Source: Wolbachia endosymbiont (group B) of Eucosma cana
GTDB lineage: Bacteria > Pseudomonadota > Alphaproteobacteria > Rickettsiales > Anaplasmataceae
DNA length: 64,000 bases
Reading direction: 5' to 3'
Assembly: GCF_947250645.1 (NCBI RefSeq)
Contig: NZ_OX366334.1
Coordinates: forward strand, 868,001-932,000
Shown here: piece after piece, positions 34,890-44,308 of the stretch
How the letters are laid out: each line of letters starts with the position of its first letter
Numbering within the stretch: position 1 is the first letter of the stretch
Position numbers and translations under genes: made by a program
Notes under the pieces: model-generated
Database searches by the model: none
What the model saw: only the letters and a program-made list of their open reading frames with translations
What the model was told of the DNA's origin: nothing

Positions 34890-36332
34890 ATGAATGAATT
34901 AGTTAACCTTATTAATTCAAGAGAAGAAATATGTAAATTGCCACATAATTTAGAAGCAGAGCAAATGCTCATTGGTGCAATGATTCGTGATAATAGAATT
35001 TGTGATGCAGTTGAAGATATAATTGCAGCAGACAATTTCTACGATCCACTACATCAAAGCATTTTTACCCAGATATCTAAAACCAGAAAACACGGCATAG
35101 TTGCCAATGAACTAAGCCTTAAGATGTTTTTTGAAAATGATAAAGCATTTGCCGAATGTGGTGGAGTTGAGTACCTAGCAAAGCTTGCAGCGAAGGCAAG
35201 TATTGCTCTTGATATCTATAGCTTGACCAGAATAATCCGTGATACTTATTTAAGAAGATGCTTAATCAAGCTCGGACAAGAGACAATTGACGATAGTTAT
35301 AACTATGACATCGAAAATCCTGCACAGGTACAAATTGAGCAAGCAATGACAAAATTGTTCAATTTAGCAGTAAAAAAGCAAGGTGAGAAAACATACATAA
35401 AGCTTGCAAGTTCAATTAAAGATGTGGTTGAGAAGATTAGCAAGCTAAAAAATAATCCAGAGGCTCTAGGTATTACAACCGGACTTCAAGATCTAAACCA
35501 GCTTCTTGGTGGTTTGCAGAAATCTGATCTGTTAATTATAGCTGCAAGGCCCTCAATGGGGAAGACAGCATTGGCACTGAACATCGCACTTAATGCTTGT
35601 AAGATTTTGCAAAAAAGAACAGACAAACAACACTACGTAGCGTTTTTCTCACTTGAAATGTCAGCAGAGCAATTGACTGCAAGATTGATTACCATAGATT
35701 CAGGTATTGGTTATTATAAGGCAATGACTGGGAGAATTAGTGATTTTGAATTACATGAATTCATTAATGCTAGTACAGGACTATCTGAATTACCTTTCAT
35801 TATAGATGACACTCCTGCTCTATCAATTAGTGCCCTTCGTACCAGAATACGACTGCTATATCAGCTATACAATGTAGAGGTGGTATTTATCGATTATCTG
35901 CAATTAATTCGAGGAACAACAAAAAGGAGTAGTGAAAATAGAGTGCAAGAAATTTCAGAAGTGACGCAGGGTTTGAAAGCAATTGCAAAGGAACTAAATA
36001 TTCCCATTGTTGCACTATCGCAGCTCTCTCGTTCTGTTGAGCAGAGGGATGATAAAAAACCACAACTTTCTGATTTACGTGATTCAGGAAGCATAGAACA
36101 GGATGCGGATATAGTAATGTTCCTCTATAGAGAAGAATATTATGAATTAAGAAAGCAACCAAATGAAGGAAGTAATAAACATCGAGAGTGGCAAGAGAAA
36201 ATGGAGAAAATTAGAAATATTGCAGAGCTGATCATTGCAAAACAAAGAAACGGGCCAATTGGCAGTGTGAAACTACATTTTGACTCCAATAGAGGTGCAT
36301 TTAAAGACTATACAGAAAGATATAGTCTTTAG
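34890..36332 (+). CDS. dnaB: Replicative DNA helicase DnaB
   Basis: Hexameric 5'-3' helicase at the fork. N-terminal DnaB domain (LPHNLEAEQMLIGAMIRDNR), then the RecA-like domain with Walker A ARPSMGKTALALNIA, FFSLEMSAEQL, Walker B-like VVFIDYLQLIRG, ALSQLSRSVEQRDDKKPQL and DSGSIEQDADIVMFLYR. 480 aa is standard. This is the chromosomal copy; a degenerate relative sits at 5171-8115. The last codons form one arm of a hairpin that ends on the stop codon. Confidence 0.96.
   Translation: MNELVNLINSREEICKLPHNLEAEQMLIGAMIRDNRICDAVEDIIAADNFYDPLHQSIFTQISKTRKHGIVANELSLKMFFENDKAFAECGGVEYLAKLAAKASIALDIYSLTRIIRDTYLRRCLIKLGQETIDDSYNYDIENPAQVQIEQAMTKLFNLAVKKQGEKTYIKLASSIKDVVEKISKLKNNPEALGITTGLQDLNQLLGGLQKSDLLIIAARPSMGKTALALNIALNACKILQKRTDKQHYVAFFSLEMSAEQLTARLITIDSGIGYYKAMTGRISDFELHEFINASTGLSELPFIIDDTPALSISALRTRIRLLYQLYNVEVVFIDYLQLIRGTTKRSSENRVQEISEVTQGLKAIAKELNIPIVALSQLSRSVEQRDDKKPQLSDLRDSGSIEQDADIVMFLYREEYYELRKQPNEGSNKHREWQEKMEKIRNIAELIIAKQRNGPIGSVKLHFDSNRGAFKDYTERYSL
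36304..36331 (+). terminator. Hairpin overlapping the dnaB stop codon
   Basis: AAAGACTATA (36304-36313) and TATAGTCTTT (36322-36331) form a perfect 10-bp stem with an eight-base loop; the TAG stop is at 36330-36332. No T-run follows. It could slow termination of translation, protect the mRNA 3' end or be a weak terminator. Confidence 0.45.
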
Positions 36333-37027
36333 CGGTGAGTAATTCTGGAAGTGTTTAACAAACCATACGTGCCAAATTAATTAGCTATCGTAAAATATAG
36401 CAATATTTAAGATTGGCATTTTACTTGTTACATTTATTTTTTTAGAAAAATCTATAAATTACTAACTTAAAGGGAACGTTCAAAAAACTGCGTCAAAGCG
36501 AGAAGTAAAAATAAAATAGAAACAAAAAATGGAGATTTGACATGAGTCAAGTAAATGGAACTACTGGATTGGTAGACTATAAAGAATTAGAAACAAATAT
36601 TCTATCATCTATACGGGACCATTGATGGGGAGAGATGGTAACAAGGCTACTGGAAGCGAGTCTGGAAGGTACCATTTACCCACTGAAAGAGAAGAGAAGA
36701 AACGGAAAAAACTTTGAGGACAAATATTTGAACTTTTGACACCAAGAGATAGAGAGCGAACCACAGATAGTGAAAAAAAAGGTAAACAACTGAACTTGAG
36801 GCAAAAAATATCTGCAGCAGAGATATCTGGAATTACAGATAAATTACTACCTATAATCAATGAATGGTGTAGTCGTCCACTACAATCAATATATCCGATA
36901 GTATTCATGATTTTTTAAGGTGAAAGAAGACGGTTGTTGTGTAATACCAATTCCCGTTACACGGGAAACAGATAGACAATAATGGAAGAAAAGCCATAAT
37001 GAAATAAGTGAAATAGTTTAGGTATAA

Positions 37028-37507
37028 ATGGCACTCAGATCAAAATTATTGGATGAAGAAGTAGTAAAATCAGCAAAAGAGATGCTGAAGAAAGTAAGGA
37101 ATAATGCATATGTTTCAAAAAAACTAAACGCTGTAATTGCAGCAAAAAAGTACAGTATAACGTCTGTAGCAAAAATATATTGCATTTCAAGAAAGGCACT
37201 AACTTCGTGGATAAAACTCTTGAAATTTGGCAGAGAAGAAAAACTGTTTGCTCCTCGATCACGCCGAAGAAAAACTAAATTAAATCAGGCTCAACTACAG
37301 CAAATTGAAGCATGGATAGAAGAAAACCCTAATATTACCATTAAAGAAATGAGAATAAGAATACAGGAAAAGTTCGACTTAAATATTAGCAAATCTACAG
37401 TACACCGCCATATGCAAAAGATGAAATTTTCATATATTACACCAAGACCAGTACACAACGTACAAGATAAAAGTAAACAAGAGGAATTCAAAAAAAAATC
37501 TCAATGA
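37028..37507 (+). CDS. IS630 transposase, ORF A (copy 2)
   Basis: Same 159-aa two-HTH DNA-binding protein as at 5889-6368. It begins 83 bases inside the element and ends over the nine-A run at 37490-37498. Identity of the two copies at protein level implies recent transposition or gene conversion. It should be functional if frameshifting into ORF B occurs. Confidence 0.86.
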   Translation: MALRSKLLDEEVVKSAKEMLKKVRNNAYVSKKLNAVIAAKKYSITSVAKIYCISRKALTSWIKLLKFGREEKLFAPRSRRRKTKLNQAQLQQIEAWIEENPNITIKEMRIRIQEKFDLNISKSTVHRHMQKMKFSYITPRPVHNVQDKSKQEEFKKKSQ

Positions 37508-38039
37508 AGTTATTGGAAAGTATCCTGAAAAAGAGCTATTTTTCTTTGATGAATCAAGGTTTGGCACACATTCGAAAGTTGGGCATGGATGGTTTAAAAA
37601 AGGTACTAGAACTCGGGTTAAAATAAAGTTAGGTAGGCATAATTTTTATCTCTACAGTGCAGTTAATCCTAAAAATGGAGAGAGTTTTAGCTTATTTGCA
37701 CCAAATGTTAACACTGATTGCATGAATATATTTCTTGAGCAAATGTTGCAATATCTAGGGACAAGAGAAGCTGTTCTTGTTATGGACTGTGCTAGTTGGC
37801 ATAAGTCAAAAAATTTAAAGGTACCTAAAAACATTGAGATTATATACCTACCTCCATATTCACCTGAACTTAATCCTGTTGAGAGGCTTTGGTTATATAT
37901 AAAACAGAACATTTTGCGCAATAAAATATACAGTACTATTGCTTTGCTTGAGAGCACTTTATGCAAATTTCTTACCTCTCTTGCTACTTCTACAATTAAA
38001 CAACTCTGCTCTGTTTCCTATTTGACTCCACAACAATGA
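37494..38039 (+). CDS. IS630 transposase, ORF B (copy 2)
   Basis: DDE catalytic half identical to copy 1 (FFDES, VMDCASWH, PPYSPELNPVE). Open from the A-run, in the +1 frame relative to ORF A, with no credible start codon near its beginning, so expression as an A-B fusion is required. Loss of one A or a +1 ribosomal shift would create it. The stop at 38037-38039 is nine bases from the element end. Confidence 0.86.
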   Translation, partial: KNLNEVIGKYPEKELFFFDESRFGTHSKVGHGWFKKGTRTRVKIKLGRHNFYLYSAVNPKNGESFSLFAPNVNTDCMNIFLEQMLQYLGTREAVLVMDCASWHKSKNLKVPKNIEIIYLPPYSPELNPVERLWLYIKQNILRNKIYSTIALLESTLCKFLTSLATSTIKQLCSVSYLTPQQ

Positions 38040-38644
38040 GAATTGGTATAAGTAAGTGCATGTATAACATATTGGGTATAGATCAAGAAGGCAAAAAGGA
38101 TGTATTGGGTTTTTATTTGGCTGAAAGAGAAGTTCTGGTTGGGGGTATTAAATGAGCTAAAAGAAAGAGGAGTAGAGGATATTCTAATAGCTTGTATTAA
38201 AAAGTTTTCCTGCTGCTATAAATAGCTAAAGCAGAAATGTATAGTACATCAGATAAGAAATTTACTGAAGCAGCAAAAACTTTCATAAGTGATCTGAAGA
38301 AAGTATATCAGGCTTCAAGCAGAGAAATTGCTGAAAATTATTTACTCGAGCTGATGGAGCGAAAAATATCCTTTGGTCATAAAATCGTGGCAAAACAATT
38401 GGGAAAATTTATTTTAAGTATTTCGGGCCAGTTAGGCGGCTCCACTAATCCTATCGAGGAGACATTTACTAAAACCAAAGGTTCATTTACCAGCTTGTAC
38501 AAGTTGGTATATTGTGCTATAAGGAAGGTGGAGGAAAAGTGCTGTACATATTAACTATATCTCAGCTCAACATTTTCTTTCTCCACAGATTGAAAATTGA
38601 GTTGAACTAAAAATTCGCTTTGACGCAGTTTTTTGAACATTACC

Positions 38645-38808
38645 TAGCTATTTGAATCTGTCTTAAATCAAAACACTATACAAGATACCATACAACGAAA
38701 TCATCCCAGTGTTAAACGCTGGGATGACAGAGAGCAGCTCAATTGCTCCACTCAATCAGTAAAAATCAGATATATGTAGACATTGGCTAAAACCATTCCA
38801 ACAACATT
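38645..38808. repeat. Spacer with CATCCCAG hairpin
   Basis: TCATCCCAG (38701-38709) pairs with CTGGGATGA (38719-38727), a compact member of the same palindrome family as 25537-25654. Nothing else is recognised in this 164-base spacer. Confidence 0.6.
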
Positions 38809-39690
38809 TTAGTGAAACTTAACAAGCTTATCTATAGTTTTAGTGATGATTCTTGGAGTATTTGGAGAGACTTCTGAGCCCAGTTTATTTAACCGCTCTA
38901 TAGCAAACCCGCTGTTCTCATTTATTATGAAATCACATAAAATATTTTCTATATCTTTAATAACACTTTCATGCTTTCTCAGAGGATGGTTATTCGGATA
39001 TCTATGAATGGTTTTGATGCTAGAATACTCAACGAAAGCTTGATCTTTAAAAGCAAGTTGTCTCAATTTCTCTTTGAATTTTTCTTCTTCATCTCTTGCT
39101 AAAAGGCAAGACTTTATCAGTGATTTTATAATCGAGTTTATAGCCTGATGTATTTCAGAATGCACTATAACTTTGATGATATTTTCTTCCACTATGCAAT
39201 CATAAGTGCTTTTTTCGCTCTTTAATGACTCTATAAGCATTTTGCTATTTTGCGAATTCAATTCCAGATTCTCTTCACTTATAGGAGTCATTATAAAGGT
39301 ATTCTTATTTACCCTGATGTAAAATTGTGGCAACCCTTTAGAACAGGCAAATGCTACATCCTTAGACTCAAGTGCGTGATTGTATGAAGAAGAAAGGGTG
39401 CTTGCTATAACGCTACTTGGTACTTTCATTCCATGATTACTTAGGTGATTTAACACATTCTCAACATCATGATATGTAAAACCTGTATCTTTTATCAATT
39501 CAACAACTTCTATGCAATTGTGTTGTTTATACTCTATTGTCACTTCTTCTGTAAAAAGAGTTTTAGCTGCTATATGCTTATCAAGCACTGTGAAAATCTT
39601 GATGAAACTCTCTAAATCCTGTTTGTTAATTAATTCAATACTAATTAAGTTTTTGCTAACAATTATAATATTTTTTATCATTTTTCCCAC
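38809..39690 (-). CDS. Hypothetical 293-aa protein
   Basis: Soluble, mixed alpha/beta-looking protein without signal peptide or clear membrane helix. A second start (MIKN, three codons later) is equally plausible. The N-terminal third has IIIVSKNLISIELINKQDLE; the middle contains IRVNKNTFIMTPISEENLEL; the C-terminal third is helical and charged (FKEKLRQLAFKDQAFVEY). I recognise no family or catalytic motif. It is monocistronic, beside the IS256/IS630 nest, and apparently intact. Likely Wolbachia- or Anaplasmataceae-restricted; that is a guess. Confidence 0.55.
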   Translation of the reverse strand: MGKMIKNIIIVSKNLISIELINKQDLESFIKIFTVLDKHIAAKTLFTEEVTIEYKQHNCIEVVELIKDTGFTYHDVENVLNHLSNHGMKVPSSVIASTLSSSYNHALESKDVAFACSKGLPQFYIRVNKNTFIMTPISEENLELNSQNSKMLIESLKSEKSTYDCIVEENIIKVIVHSEIHQAINSIIKSLIKSCLLARDEEEKFKEKLRQLAFKDQAFVEYSSIKTIHRYPNNHPLRKHESVIKDIENILCDFIINENSGFAIERLNKLGSEVSPNTPRIITKTIDKLVKFH

Positions 39691-39775
39691 TAAAAAAACT
39701 CACTAGATGAATTGTATTTTTAATTCATTAAAAATTGTTTAAAGTGGGTATGCCAGCAACAGTAAGACAAAAAAA

Positions 39776-40147
39776 TCACATAAAACCTTCATTATGTATT
39801 ATATTACATCCCTCGTGTTCATCACTGCCGCTTGTGTAAGCTGTTGCATTAATGCTATCTTCATTGTTATTTAACATATTATCCAACTTTCCTTCTTTTT
39901 CAAGATCCATCAATTTGTCACATCCAGCAATATGATGTACATAATCACCATTTTCATCAGTAATAAAAATTTGTGGAACTGTCCTGACGTTATATTTTGA
40001 TTTTATACCGTCAAACAAATCCGAGTTTCTAAGTACATCAATTTCTTCGTATTTCACACCTTTTTCATCCAATAACTCTTTTGCTTTCTTGCAGAATGGG
40101 CAGTACTTCTTCACATATATTACAACTTTTCCTTTAGTGTTTTTCAC
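39776..40147 (-). CDS. grxC: Glutaredoxin with C-terminal extension
   Basis: Glutathione-dependent dithiol oxidoreductase. Active site CPFC at residues 16-19 (VKKYCPFCKKAKELL), cis-Pro loop VRTVPQIFI and glutathione-binding GCDKLMDLEKEGKLD are all typical of class I glutaredoxins. The fold needs about 90 residues; a further ~30-residue polar tail (NNNEDSINATAYTSG onward, with one Cys) is unusual. It can reduce ribonucleotide reductase, whose small subunit is encoded at 10229-11224. Confidence 0.88.
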   Translation of the reverse strand: MKNTKGKVVIYVKKYCPFCKKAKELLDEKGVKYEEIDVLRNSDLFDGIKSKYNVRTVPQIFITDENGDYVHHIAGCDKLMDLEKEGKLDNMLNNNEDSINATAYTSGSDEHEGCNIIHNEGFM

Positions 40148-40217
40148 GATTTATCTCCATAGTTCATAAAATACAACTATTATATATAAAAAATATATAT
40201 ATAAAATATCAAATTGT

Positions 40218-41150
40218 ATGAAAATTATTTACAACTGTGAGCAAGGGATAAAAGATAATGTGGCACTAACTTTCGGAAATTTTGATGGCGTTCATTTAGG
40301 ACATAAGTTTGCAATTTCCAATCTAAAGGAGGTAGCACAAGAAAGAGGATTACCCTCTGCAGTTTTAACTTTTGAGCCTCACCCATCAACTGTTTTATTT
40401 AGTAGGAACAATTTTAGGTTAATAGACCAAGAACAAAAAAAGGAACTAATCAGCAGCTATGGTATAGATTACTTGTATATTATTAATTTTAGTAGAGGTT
40501 TTTCTGAGGTTAGCTGCGATGACTTTATTGGTAAGATTTTGGTAAAGAAGTATGGTGCTAAACATATCACTGTTGGAGAAAGTTGTACTTTTGGTCACAA
40601 ACGATTGGGTAACATATTAACTCTAGAAAAATATTCTCAGATGTATGAATATTCTTTAACTAAATTAGAGCCATTGATAATCGATAGAAAAATTTGCTCT
40701 TCTTCCTCAATCAGGGAGTGTTTACAAAAAGGCGAAATAGAAATTGCTAATAAATTGCTTGGTAGGTCTTATCAAGTTTCTGGTATTGTAACAAAAGGTG
40801 CATGTAGAGGTAGAGAAATAGGGTTTCCAACCATAAACATTCCGATAGAAGATTACATGATAAAACCTAAGCTTGGTACATATTACGCCAAAGTTGCATT
40901 TTCTGAAAATAGTTCAAGTTGGCTATATGGAGTAGTCAACATTGGTATGAGACCTACATTTAAGGACTTAAAAAAACCTATAGTAGAAATGCATATATTT
41001 GACTTCAACGAAAATGTATACAATTTTAAGGTTGACATACAACTTTTAAAATTTATTAGGGCAGAAAAAAAATTCCATAGTATTAACGAGTTAACAAAAC
41101 AGATAGACCGTGATATAATGAAGGCTTACCAGTTAAAGATAAACTTATGA
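40218..41150 (+). CDS. ribF: Bifunctional riboflavin kinase / FAD synthetase
   Basis: Makes FMN then FAD. N-terminal nucleotidyltransferase with NFDGVHLGH (residues ~22-30) and SSIRECLQKGEIEIANKLLG; C-terminal flavokinase with GREIGFPTINIP (PTxN motif) and VNIGMRPTF. 310 aa matches. Its last four bases (ATGA) overlap the lspA start, beginning a tight run of ribF-lspA-M16-M16. Confidence 0.94.
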   Translation: MKIIYNCEQGIKDNVALTFGNFDGVHLGHKFAISNLKEVAQERGLPSAVLTFEPHPSTVLFSRNNFRLIDQEQKKELISSYGIDYLYIINFSRGFSEVSCDDFIGKILVKKYGAKHITVGESCTFGHKRLGNILTLEKYSQMYEYSLTKLEPLIIDRKICSSSSIRECLQKGEIEIANKLLGRSYQVSGIVTKGACRGREIGFPTINIPIEDYMIKPKLGTYYAKVAFSENSSSWLYGVVNIGMRPTFKDLKKPIVEMHIFDFNENVYNFKVDIQLLKFIRAEKKFHSINELTKQIDRDIMKAYQLKINL

Positions 41151-41623
41151 AAAGGATATGTTTAGTTATTATATTGATTATAGTATCATTCGATCAAACA
41201 AGTAAATTGTATATAAACTCATTGATTGATGAGGGGGAGTCAATCGAGATTACTAGTTTTATGAAATTAGTTGAAGTTTGGAATTCAGGAATTAGCTTTG
41301 GAATGTGTAGTACTCTGCCGCATGGCAGCTTCTTTTTTTCGGCATGTTCAATATTAATAATTGGTATACTTGCATACTTGATATATAAATCTAATGATAA
41401 GTCAATTTACCTTAGTTTTTCTCTGATGATTGGTGGAGCGATCGGAAATGTAATTGATAGAATCTATTGGGGCGCTGTATATGATTTCATATATTTTCAT
41501 ATCAATGATTGGTATTGGCCAGCCTTTAATTTAGCTGATCTATCTATAGTTTGTGGAATGTGTACATTGTTATATAAGTGGTATATATATGATAGGTCTA
41601 TCTCTAAGCAAAATGAGGAATGA
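41147..41623 (+). CDS. lspA: Lipoprotein signal peptidase (SPase II)
   Basis: Four-helix inner-membrane aspartyl protease cutting lipoprotein signals before the diacylated cysteine. The catalytic aspartates lie in GNVIDRIYWGAVYDFI and FNLADLSIVCG. 158 aa is usual. Overlaps ribF by four bases; the following protease gene starts five bases after its stop. Together with Lgt (48504) it handles the bacterium's lipoproteins such as BamE. Confidence 0.93.
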   Translation: MKRICLVIILIIVSFDQTSKLYINSLIDEGESIEITSFMKLVEVWNSGISFGMCSTLPHGSFFFSACSILIIGILAYLIYKSNDKSIYLSFSLMIGGAIGNVIDRIYWGAVYDFIYFHINDWYWPAFNLADLSIVCGMCTLLYKWYIYDRSISKQNEE

Positions 41624-41627
41624 AATA

Positions 41628-42956
41628 ATGCTTCGCAAATTCTTTAGTTTTTTTATACTATCTGTGTTTTTTTTCATTTGTCCGATTTCTTTGGAAGCTG
41701 AAATCATAAAGCATGCTAAGCTCAGTAACGGATTGGATGTTTATGTAGTACCTAATCACCGAATTCCAGCTGTTTTTCATGCAATAATATATAAAGTTGG
41801 GGGAATGGATGACCCAATTGGCAAAGCAGGATTGGCTCACTACTTTGAACACTTAATGTTTGAAACTACAGGAAAATTTAAAGACATAGAATCCACTTTG
41901 GGCAGCATTGGGGCCCAATTTAATGCTTTTACCACTAAAGAATACACCTGCTACTACGAATTAGTTCTCAAAAAAGATTTACCACTAGCAATGGAAATTG
42001 AAGCAGACAGAATGGGCAATTTTGATGTTACTCAAGACAAAATAGATAGAGAAAAAAATATCGTATTAGAAGAAAGAAAGATGAGATTTGATAATAATCC
42101 TGAAGCTTTACTATGGGAGGAAATGAACAGTGCATTTTATCATAATGGTTATGGTAGGTCTGTTATTGGTTGGGAGAGCGATATTAAAACTTACAATCAA
42201 GATGACATAACAAGGTTTCATGATAACTATTATCATCCAGGTAATGCTATACTGCTCGTTGTTGGTGATGTAGAATTTGAAGAAGTAGCGGAATTAGCAA
42301 AGGAAAAATATGGTGTAATTAAAGCTGAGCCTGTAGTTAAGCATTATCCGAACCAAGATTCAATACATAATGCAGATATATCGGTAATTTTAGAAAGCAC
42401 TGAAGTGAAAGAGCCAGTTTTATACTTTCGCTATAGTGTTCCTTTATTTGAGCAAATAAGTGAAACTTTTCCTGTTGATTTGGCAGTTGATGTTTTGGGG
42501 AATGGCAAGTCTAGTAAGCTATATAAAGATTTAGTTCTAGATAAGAATGTAGCAGTAGAAGTGTTTGCTTATTATAATAGCTTAGCTTTTAGTAATGGTT
42601 ACATTGAGATTCGGGTAACTCCAAAAAGCGGGGTGAATTTGGATGATGTTGCAAGAGAGTTAGATAATTCTATTAATCACTTTACCTCTGAAGGAATAAC
42701 AAGTGAAGAGTTGCAAAGTACAAAGTCTAAATACAAAGCAGCACAGTTTGATAATCTATCTGATTTAACTAATATAGCAATGTTTTATATACCACGTCTA
42801 GCACTAGGTATTCCACTTGATGAAATAGACATTTCATATAGCAAAATTAATGATATCAATCTAGAGGACGTAAATAACAAAATTTATACTATCTTTTCTA
42901 CTAATAAATTAGTCGGTCGTTTGCTACCAAAAGGAGGTAATAATGAAGATAAGTAA
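41628..42956 (+). CDS. M16 family zinc peptidase, catalytic subunit
   Basis: A 442-aa secreted or periplasmic protease: N-terminal signal peptide (MLRKFFSFFILSVFFFICP, cleavage probably after LEAE), then the inverted zinc motif HxxEH in GLAHYFEHLMFE, with the downstream Glu in ERKMRFDNNPEALLWEEM. It resembles the mitochondrial processing peptidase beta subunit. ATGs at 41553 and 41613 are in frame, but GAGGA at 41615-41619 and the signal peptide point to 41628. It overlaps the next M16 gene by 14 bases; the two probably form a heterodimer. Confidence 0.88.
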   Translation: MLRKFFSFFILSVFFFICPISLEAEIIKHAKLSNGLDVYVVPNHRIPAVFHAIIYKVGGMDDPIGKAGLAHYFEHLMFETTGKFKDIESTLGSIGAQFNAFTTKEYTCYYELVLKKDLPLAMEIEADRMGNFDVTQDKIDREKNIVLEERKMRFDNNPEALLWEEMNSAFYHNGYGRSVIGWESDIKTYNQDDITRFHDNYYHPGNAILLVVGDVEFEEVAELAKEKYGVIKAEPVVKHYPNQDSIHNADISVILESTEVKEPVLYFRYSVPLFEQISETFPVDLAVDVLGNGKSSKLYKDLVLDKNVAVEVFAYYNSLAFSNGYIEIRVTPKSGVNLDDVARELDNSINHFTSEGITSEELQSTKSKYKAAQFDNLSDLTNIAMFYIPRLALGIPLDEIDISYSKINDINLEDVNNKIYTIFSTNKLVGRLLPKGGNNEDK

Positions 42957-44253
42957 ATATGTATTTCTATTTTTTTTCTGTCTAGGCTTTAATTTGCAAG
43001 CAAGCGGTCACCTAAATGTAGAGGAGGTTACTACTAATAAAGGACTTAAGTTTTTATTTGTTGAAAACCATGATCTACCAAAAGTTTCACTTAATATATC
43101 ATTCAAAGATGCAGGTTGTGTGTATGAAAATATAAAAAAGCAGGGGCTTGCTTGGTTTACTTCTCTTGTAATTCAAGAAGGAGCAGGAAAAAATGATGCC
43201 AAAGATTTTGTAAAAAAGCTTGAGGATAAAGGAATTAGTTTAAATTTTATTGCTGGTTTAGAAGCATTTAGGATTTCATTAAATACTTTATCTGAGAATC
43301 TAGAGGATGCAATTTCACTACTGAGTGATGCTATAATGCGTCCTAAAGTTGATCCTGAAGGATTGAATAGAGTTTTTGAAAAAGCCAAAGTAAACTTTAA
43401 TAATTTTGAAAAAGATCCTTATTTTATTGCTGCAAAAGAGTTGGATACGTTGTTGTTCAAAAAACATCCTTACTCAAGAAATCCATATGGAATTCTAGAC
43501 ACTATAATGAGCATTACTAGAGACGATGTTTTAACATACATAAAGCGTAGTTTTACTAAGGATAATATCGTTATTAGTGTTGTTGGTTGTGCAACAAAAG
43601 AAGAAGTTAGTACGCTGCTTGATAAATATTTATCTAAGTTACCATCAAAAAGATCGAAAGTTAGGAAGATATCTGTAAAAAATGAATTTGGGCCTGCAGA
43701 AAGTAAGAGCGTTTTTATGGATATACCACAGAGTGTAATACTTTTTGCTCAAAAAGGCATAGCATATGAAGACCCTAATTACTATAATGCTAGTGTTTTG
43801 ATTAATGCGCTTGGTGGTATGGGGCTGAATTCAATATTAATGAAGGAATTGAGACAAAATCTAGGTATTACTTATGGTATTAGTGCAAGTAATATTACAA
43901 ATAAACATGGGAATGTTATATCTGGATTTATAAGTACTGACAGTTCCACTGCTGATAAAGCTATATTAGCATTAAAAGATACCTTTAGCAGAATAAAAAA
44001 TGAAGGAATGGACGAGCAATTGTTCAAGGATACAAAAATCAGTTTAGTAAATAACTTTACCTTCTCTTTTCTATCCAATAATGTAAGTATAGCAATGCTA
44101 TTGGATAATATGCAGATAAATGATCGTGATGTTAACAATATAAATAATTATACGAATATCATTAATGATGTTCAATTGGAGGAAGTAAATAAGCTGGCAA
44201 ATTCTTTGCTTGATCCCGAAAATTTATTTTTTGTTAAGGTTGGAAGAAAGTAA
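42943..44253 (+). CDS. M16 family peptidase-like, non-catalytic partner
   Basis: A 436-aa protein with signal peptide (MKISKYVFLFFFCLGFNLQA) and the M16 fold (VEEVTTNKGLKFLFVENHD, GGMGLNSILMKELRQ). The zinc motif is absent: where HxxEH should be it has GLAWFTSLVIQEG. It therefore resembles the inactive alpha subunit of the mitochondrial processing peptidase and should pair with the preceding protein, to which it is translationally coupled. Confidence 0.86.
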   Translation: MKISKYVFLFFFCLGFNLQASGHLNVEEVTTNKGLKFLFVENHDLPKVSLNISFKDAGCVYENIKKQGLAWFTSLVIQEGAGKNDAKDFVKKLEDKGISLNFIAGLEAFRISLNTLSENLEDAISLLSDAIMRPKVDPEGLNRVFEKAKVNFNNFEKDPYFIAAKELDTLLFKKHPYSRNPYGILDTIMSITRDDVLTYIKRSFTKDNIVISVVGCATKEEVSTLLDKYLSKLPSKRSKVRKISVKNEFGPAESKSVFMDIPQSVILFAQKGIAYEDPNYYNASVLINALGGMGLNSILMKELRQNLGITYGISASNITNKHGNVISGFISTDSSTADKAILALKDTFSRIKNEGMDEQLFKDTKISLVNNFTFSFLSNNVSIAMLLDNMQINDRDVNNINNYTNIINDVQLEEVNKLANSLLDPENLFFVKVGRK

Positions 44254-44308
44254 ATCATTACTACAGCATAGTTGAAATTTTAACCATATTTCTTTATAAT
44301 TTAGATAT

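Larger units (their letters stand above)
36945..38048 (+). mobile_element. IS630-family element, copy 2 (complete), nested in the IS256 remnant
   Basis: 1104 bp, ends TACCAATTC...GAATTGGTA, flanked by TAA (36942-36944 and 38049-38051). Same length and predicted proteins as copy 1 in opposite orientation. It must have arrived after the IS256 element, and its perfect open frames contrast with the decayed host element. Confidence 0.92.
36542..38554 (+). pseudogene. IS256 (mutator-type) transposase, degenerate and interrupted
   Basis: The ATG at 36542 opens MSQVNGTTGLVDYKELETNI and breaks after 28 codons. Fragments in other frames then resemble the IS256 order, including TPRDRE (36736) and, after the IS630, a VLGFYLAE / GGIKELKERGVEDILIACI-like stretch before 38220. 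The final piece (38237-38554) has DLKKVYQASSREIAENYLLE, TNPIEETF and FTSLYKLVYCAIRKVEEK, the conserved C-terminal signature of the family. Several stops, frameshifts and a deletion make it inactive. Confidence 0.7.
36472..38644 (+). mobile_element. Degenerate IS256-family element (with IS630 nested inside)
   Basis: Ends match as inverted repeats of about 30 bp: GGGAACGTTCAAAAAACTGC at 36472 against the complement of GTTTTTTGAACATTACC at 38628-38644, continuing through GTCAAAGCGA. Without the 1104-bp IS630 (plus its duplicated three bases) it would be about 1.07 kb, shorter than a full IS256 element, so it also carries internal deletions. The transposase is broken. Confidence 0.78.
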
